The position numbers and the translations under genes were made by a program. A stretch of 64,000 bases of DNA from Trichopria drosophilae (taxonomy: Eukaryota; Arthropoda; Insecta; Hymenoptera; Diapriidae): positions 17,891,001 to 17,955,000 of the forward strand of contig CM059587.1 in assembly GCA_030407085.1 (NCBI GenBank). Reading direction: 5' to 3'. Positions 59,556 through 64,000 of the stretch are shown piece by piece. Numbering within the stretch: the stretch's first letter is position 1; each line of letters begins with the position of its first letter. Under the pieces are notes generated by a model, which did no database searches, was not told the origin of the DNA, and was given only the letters and a program-made list of their open reading frames with translations.

Positions 59556-61277
59556 ATGCCTAAAAGGAAATCAGGTACAATGGTCCAGGAAAATGATCTT
59601 TCAAAGAATCGTCGGAGAATATTCAATTCTTCGTATTCCGGTTCGGTCGAATATGATGAGCGTGAAACTTTTATAAACGCCAGTATTACCCCTTCTGCTA
59701 CTGATTCCAGTGAATCTGGTTCAGATTATTCGGAAGATGAAAACGACGATTCTGAATCAAATTCTTCTGATAATGAGCAAAATTGTAATACCCTGTTCCT
59801 TCCTCAATCTTATGATAACGTGTATGAAAATTATAACAGCACACAACAAAAATTGGAAGTTGATCACAAGTATGAGTGGGTCGATGGTGAGCATAATAAT
59901 AATACATTTTATAATATGAATGATATACTGCTTAGTCGAGATAATAAGTCTGTTATATTGAATAGTACCCCGACTGATTTATTTGAATTTTTTTTTTCAC
60001 TTGAACTCAAGACTTATATCATCGAGTGTACAGAAATAAACGGTCATAAAATGTCAGTTACTGATCTTGAAGTATTTATTGGTGTTCTTATATTCACGAT
60101 GTATAATAAGAGATTATCTCAAAAGGACTATTGGTCACGAGATCCTCATCTGAGAGCTGAACCTGTAGCAAGTGCAATGGCTCGTGACAAATTTCTTGAG
60201 ATCAAGTCAAAAATAAAATTCCATAAGCCGGAAAATCAAAATAATGATGACAGACTTTACCGCGTAAGGAAAATGACAGAAATATTTAGACAAAATTTGA
60301 TGCGATTTGGAATTTTTTCAACAGCATTATCGATAGATGAGATGATGTTGAAGTTTTATGGGAGATCAGTTCTAAAACAATTCATAAGGGGCAAACCTGT
60401 GAGATTTGGTATAAAAATGTGGGCCCTTTGTAGTGCCAATGGTTACCTCTTCGATTTCGAAATATACTGCGGAAAAAATTCTGATAAAGATGGAAAATTA
60501 TCTAACTGTGCTCTTGGTAGTCGTGTAGTAATGAACATGCTGCAAGAAGTATTTCGCACAACATCATTACGTAACCGAGATCGCCTGCATGTATATTTTG
60601 ACAACCTTTTCACAAGCCCCGATCTGCTTGTTCATTTACAAAAACATGGAATTCATGCTACGGGCACAGTTAGAGAAAATAGAGTTGGTTTCAAACATAA
60701 TATTCAACGTAAAGATGAACGAGGAAAATATGATGTAAAGCACGATAAAAGAAGTGGAATTAATTTTATTTCTGTTATGGATTCCAAGCCTGTCTGTATG
60801 TTATCTACCGCTGCTGGCGTAACGCCGCTGGGAATGGTGAAACGTCGTCAAAAGGGTCAAAAAGAGAAAAAAGAACTTGCCTTTCCAAGAGCCTTTATCA
60901 TTTACAACCAATTCATGCATGATCTGCATGATCAACGTTGTAACAAAATACAGCCAATAGTAAGATCCAAAAAATGGACATGGATAATATTTTCACGGAT
61001 TATTCAAACTTCCCTAACTAATGCTGCAATTTTATATAACACTTGTACTAAAAGTGCGGGATCAACAAAAACTATGAAAGATTTTGCTATGAGTGTGGGA
61101 AAAAATTACTTGAGCAGAAGAAATAATCTTGAGTTAGCTACGCATGAAGTAGAGCAGCATCGTCTTCCTCGATATTGTAGTATCAAAACTTGTAAAATTC
61201 GAACCAGAAAATTTTGCAACACATGTTCTCTGTATTACTGTGACCCATGCTTCAAAAAATCTAACAATCACAACTAA
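59556..61277 (+). CDS. piggyBac-family transposase, intact
   Basis: 573 aa from ATG. The N-terminus is acidic and Ser-rich (residues about 45-75). The DDE/DDD-type core has ALSIDEMMLKFYGR (first Asp), LHVYFDNLFTSPDLL (second Asp) and NQFMHDLHDQRC, where relatives usually have MGGVDxxDQ; the motif is two residues shorter but an Asp remains. The C-terminus has the Cys-rich domain CSIKTCKIRTRKFCNTCSLY then CDPCF, which binds terminal DNA in piggyBac proteins. No frameshift. It acts by excision and insertion at TTAA. Confidence 0.9.
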   Translation: MPKRKSGTMVQENDLSKNRRRIFNSSYSGSVEYDERETFINASITPSATDSSESGSDYSEDENDDSESNSSDNEQNCNTLFLPQSYDNVYENYNSTQQKLEVDHKYEWVDGEHNNNTFYNMNDILLSRDNKSVILNSTPTDLFEFFFSLELKTYIIECTEINGHKMSVTDLEVFIGVLIFTMYNKRLSQKDYWSRDPHLRAEPVASAMARDKFLEIKSKIKFHKPENQNNDDRLYRVRKMTEIFRQNLMRFGIFSTALSIDEMMLKFYGRSVLKQFIRGKPVRFGIKMWALCSANGYLFDFEIYCGKNSDKDGKLSNCALGSRVVMNMLQEVFRTTSLRNRDRLHVYFDNLFTSPDLLVHLQKHGIHATGTVRENRVGFKHNIQRKDERGKYDVKHDKRSGINFISVMDSKPVCMLSTAAGVTPLGMVKRRQKGQKEKKELAFPRAFIIYNQFMHDLHDQRCNKIQPIVRSKKWTWIIFSRIIQTSLTNAAILYNTCTKSAGSTKTMKDFAMSVGKNYLSRRNNLELATHEVEQHRLPRYCSIKTCKIRTRKFCNTCSLYYCDPCFKKSNNHN

Positions 61278-61278
61278 A

Positions 61279-61494
61279 CACCCTTTAAAAATACTAAAAA
61301 AATAATATAAAAAATTAAAAATAAAAAAAAAATATAAAAAGATAAAAATAAAAAAAAAATATAAAAAATTAAAAATAAAAAAAAATATAAAAAGATAAAA
61401 ATAAAAAAAAATATAAAAAATTAAAAATAAAAAAAAATATAAAAAGATAAAAATAAAAAAAAAATATAAAAAATTAAAAGTAAAAAAAAAAAAA
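61279..61494 (+). repeat. A-rich tract after the piggyBac stop
   Basis: About 215 bases, tandem-like units of AAAAATAAAAAAAATATAAA. The minus-strand ORF of 160 codons over it (Phe-rich) is an artefact. Confidence 0.9.
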
Positions 61495-61531
61495 GATTCT
61501 CTCAACTGTCCACCTCCTCGCGGTGAGAATC
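61495..61531 (+). ncRNA. 3' hairpin of the piggyBac transcript
   Basis: GATTCTC with GAGAATC, inner CACC with GGTG, loop TCCTCGC. The position relative to the stop and A-rich tract is as in the Transib. Function unknown. Confidence 0.6.
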
Positions 61532-62682
61532 GGGCAACTTTGACTGTTATGTTCAAAGGCAAAGGACGGGCTGATAAAAAGAAATTGAAACGAATAATGT
61601 CGACAAGCCTCATCATCTCATAATTTTTTTCACAAAAACCATTTATATAATCGAAAAAATATTAGGAATAATGTTGACTTGAAAATCTGAGTCGAATACG
61701 ATAGTATTTTTTCTATTCCAGAAATGTGAAATTTTATATAACGGGTCCGCCATATTGGATCCGCTATTTTGAATTTCGGTAAACTGACTCAAGATTCGAG
61801 TTTAGCGATGACTGAAACCTATGAGATTGTTAATTAGCAAATTTTACACCAATTTTGGCTGTCTCGAAATACACGTATTTCTGAGCACATGACAGTCGCC
61901 ATGTTGAAATTGGATTTTATGGGATATTACCGCTTTCGTAAATCAAAATAGGTCATACAAAACTCGTACTAACTAATTCGTATGATTTTACTACAAAGAA
62001 AGCCTAGCCGATCCGAAATAATAGCATTTTCTTAAATTTCAAAAAAAATTCAACGTTCAGACGCCATTTTGAAACGAAAAACAAAATAAATCAAAATATG
62101 TGAATGTATAATTTTGAAGTAAAACAATCGGGAACACGTTTCTGACAGATTAGAAGGTGATCTGAAATCGGTATCATAGTTAAAAATGCATTTTAAAAAA
62201 AAATTGTAGCTAAAAAATCGTGTTTTTTTCAGTATTTTTGTAAAAAAAATGTGTTAAACGTCATTTTTCGAAAATTTTAGTAGCACCAATCGAAAGAGCG
62301 ACCTCAAAACTAGTCGGATATAGATGTTTCCATTTTTTTTTAATTTTTATTTTATACATAAAACGATGCTGAAATCCATGTGCAAATTGTGCACATTTAG
62401 GACTTAAAGGGTTAAATGTAACTCAACTGCACATAATCATGTATTCCTAAAGCACAAATCATTCATTTCTTGTCACTCGAACAAATTTAGTGGTTACCAA
62501 AACCTATGTTTTACATAGAGAGTACAATTTTGAGGTTATGGTCGTTTGTGACCTTCCAATAGCAGCTACCTTCCAAAGTACAATCCCTCCAGAGTATTTT
62601 AAAAAAAAATTTGTATTTTTTAATCGACAGGAAAATTGTCGAAACATATTTGACGTCAACGTTCTAACCGTTAAACACTGTG

Positions 62683-62930
62683 CGACGGTGTAACTTAGCA
62701 CGGGGACTACTGTGGTTTGATAAACTATGGAATTTTGTTCAAACCATATATATTAAAATGAAAGCTTAATGAAATCATATGTAATTTACAAAATAGATTT
62801 TAATGATTGTCCATCAATACAACGGAAAAGCGAAACAGTTAAAAAACACTTAAGTAACCTCGAAATGATTGAACAGGGATGATGGGCATACATCGTTATG
62901 TCTTATTTACTCATATACTAATCATATGTA
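62683..62930. repeat. host duplication sequence, right flank of the Transib
   Basis: Starts with the second CGACG (62683-62687). Matches 38073-38140 and then 40963-41130, skipping the palindromic insert there. Confidence 0.85.
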
Positions 62931-63372
62931 TCAATTTCAAATTTTCTCAATTCAAAAACCTCGAAAAAAGGAACAACAACGAAATCTATACATAAAGTAT
63001 TTTAATTAATACACAAAATATAATCAAAATAACCTAAATTTTGGCCCGGATACCCAGACTCTTAGAAGTTTTTATATCTTAATTAATAGCGGCTAATTAC
63101 ATAATTTTGTTAATTTAATCTCACTTGATATCCCTGTTATAGATATCTAGTATATATTTAACTTGTCGTGGCGGGTACAGCCAAATATGCAATCGTAATC
63201 TTGTGTATGTTTATATTAACATTTAGCTTGTAATAATCTTGTGTATGTTTATATTAACATATTTAGCTTGTAATAAACAGTCCTCAATAATTTACGTACA
63301 TCCTCTTCCAGACGTTTGTACATACTTCTTAAAGAATTTTAATGCGGTTTATTTATTATGATTTCATTTTTC
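62931..63372. other. AT-rich DNA, nothing recognised
   Basis: A direct repeat of about 35 bases (AATCTTGTGTATGTTTATAT, then TAACAT-TTAGCTTGTAATA) occurs twice at 63200-63280. Confidence 0.5.
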
Positions 63373-64000
63373 TTTTTTTTTTTTTTTTTTTTTTTTTTGA
63401 GTCGCATCGACTTCAATGGTCATTAGCGACTACTAAGTTACATATTTAAGTAGATGGTTAATATAACAATGGGTTATAATGCGTAATAAAATTTTATAAA
63501 GTACTTTAGATTTTGTTGTAGAGATTATTTAGCTCTAGGAATTGTAGAGTCTTGTCGATTCCTTCATTGGTGTTCAAGCAGTCCTTCAGGTTTTCTGCGA
63601 TATGGAGAGCATCTCTTGATTGCTGGTAACCTTGGTACTCCAATAATACATGTTTGGTTGTTAGCTTGCAGTTACAGTTTGTGCAGTTTGGGGCGTTTCC
63701 TCTCTGGAGTAAGTGCGAGTGTGTTAACTTACTGTGTCCGATTCGAAGCCTCGTTATTGTTGATTGTTGTCTCCTACTTAGATCGGTCGGGATTCTTTCA
63801 AAGACATTTCCTCTTACTTCATGAAGTTTAGTGTCATTTGGTGCTGTCCGCCTTTTGTTCCAGTAATTTTTAACATTTTTTCGTATAAAGTTCTTTATAT
63901 TATTAAGAGTTCCGTCTGTATGTTGGTCAGTTGCTGTTCCAGCAGCTTTTTTAGCAGCAATATCAGCACGCTCGTTACCTTCGATTTCTTTGTGGGCCGG
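63373..64000 (-). mobile_element. RNase-H-type LINE, 3' end, runs off the window
   Basis: The poly(T) run at 63373-63398 is the element's poly(A) tail in minus sense. The ORF2 end and a 3' UTR of about 110 bp follow. The rest lies beyond the window edge. Confidence 0.85.
63506..64000 (-). CDS. LINE ORF2 C-terminus with RNase H end, partial
   Basis: Minus frame, 164 codons to a stop at 63506-63508, uninterrupted. It begins PAHKEIEGNERADIAAKKA (C-terminal RNase H motif, HxxIxGNExAD), then RLRIGHSKLTHSHLLQ, CTNCNCKLTTKHVLLEYQ and LQFLELNNLYNKI. The usual HxLxEC motif has Tyr in place of Cys. The pattern is that of I- or Jockey-group LINEs with RNase H and differs from the CR1-like LINEs at 27-35 kb. 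The N-terminus is outside the window. Confidence 0.8.
   Translation of the reverse strand, partial: PAHKEIEGNERADIAAKKAAGTATDQHTDGTLNNIKNFIRKNVKNYWNKRRTAPNDTKLHEVRGNVFERIPTDLSRRQQSTITRLRIGHSKLTHSHLLQRGNAPNCTNCNCKLTTKHVLLEYQGYQQSRDALHIAENLKDCLNTNEGIDKTLQFLELNNLYNKI

Larger units (their letters stand above)
58245..62415 (+). mobile_element. piggyBac element with about 0.8-kb inverted ends
   Basis: TTAA duplications at 58245-58248 and 62412-62415. The element proper, 58249-62411 (4163 bp), starts CCCTTTAAGTCCTAAATG and ends with its complement. The left Transib arm retains the uncut TTAA site (50580-50583), which proves insertion by TTAA duplication. Inverted ends run about 58249-59056 and 61603-62411, far longer than the short ends usual for piggyBac. 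The transposase inside is intact. Confidence 0.95.
50313..62682. mobile_element. Transib (RAG1-like) composite element, 12.4 kb
   Basis: Termini CACAGTG and, inverted, CACTGTG, flanked by CGACG on both sides. A single CGACG in the homologous site near 38073 supports insertion. Inverted arms are about 1.39 kb (50313-51706 and 57056-62682 without the nested piggyBac). The middle holds one intact RAG1-like transposase. Without piggyBac the element would be about 8.2 kb, longer than I would expect of a Transib. The arms contain CAGGGTGATCC sequence, nuclear-receptor-like nine-mers and GT/GC microsatellites in both copies. They differ at several positions, arguing against a simple mirror assembly error. 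Confidence 0.85.
57056..62682. repeat. right inverted arm of the Transib composite, carrying piggyBac
   Basis: Inverted copy of 50313-51706, interrupted at TTAA by the piggyBac. Microsatellites: GT/GC type at 57449-57552 and a longer TA tract at 58154-58222 than in the left arm. Confidence 0.85.

Noticed and set aside
61134..61616. 160-codon minus ORF, Phe-rich
   Set aside because: Reverse reading of the A-rich tract after the piggyBac stop; pure low complexity.
50313..62682. Palindromic arms as a pure mirror assembly artefact
   Set aside because: Arms differ by substitutions, microsatellite lengths and the piggyBac insertion, so they are two real sequences, though long-read proof is lacking.

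Overview
The window is AT-rich, gene-poor eukaryotic DNA, almost certainly from an arthropod and probably an insect. Evidence for this is the mix of LOA-like and CR1-like LINEs, Penelope-like elements, Transib and piggyBac transposases, Helitron pieces, many palindromic MITEs and long AT microsatellites. A hymenopteran is possible, but nothing here proves it. There are no bacterial genes, rRNA genes, canonical tRNA genes or CRISPR arrays.

Layout. 1-4.1 kb: decayed GC-rich LOA-like LINE with an intact DUF4780-type ORF1. 4.1-8.7 kb: AT-rich DNA with a hammerhead-like motif pair and a degenerate array of a small-peptide family. 8.8-10.6 kb: cluster of short CGTAAAGT dyads abutting a CR1-like LINE remnant. 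10.9-19.1 kb: palindromic MITEs, two Penelope remnants and another small-peptide copy. 19-24 kb: mostly featureless. 24.2-25.0 kb: small-peptide copy with a 121-bp tandem exon array. 26-35.6 kb: about 9.6 kb of nested insertions, including two large CR1-like LINEs, one split by a hAT-like insertion. 35.6-41.1 kb: host duplication block carrying a 2.8-kb palindromic element with a MITE inside it. 41.1-44.7 kb: Helitron debris and more dyad clusters. 45.1-46 kb: the best-preserved small-peptide gene. 46.3-48.3 kb: interleaved palindromes. 50.3-62.7 kb: composite Transib element with an intact RAG1-like transposase, carrying a whole piggyBac in its right arm. 63.4-64 kb: 3' end of an RNase-H-type LINE.

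A segmental duplication underlies the window. Blocks at 23.9-26.0 plus 35.6-41.1 kb and at 45.2-50.3 plus 62.7-62.9 kb are co-linear once insertions are removed, so each copy acts as an empty site for insertions in the other. Each copy holds a member of the small-peptide family on the minus strand.

The most notable system is the Transib. It has CACAGTG termini identical to the V(D)J recombination heptamer, a CGACG target duplication, inverted arms of about 1.4 kb, and a transposase in which the DDE and C2H2 zinc residues of the RAG1 core can be placed. The Transib and the nested piggyBac, although unrelated superfamilies, share a 3' layout after the stop codon: a long A-rich tract followed by a hairpin whose stem shows compensatory changes between the two.
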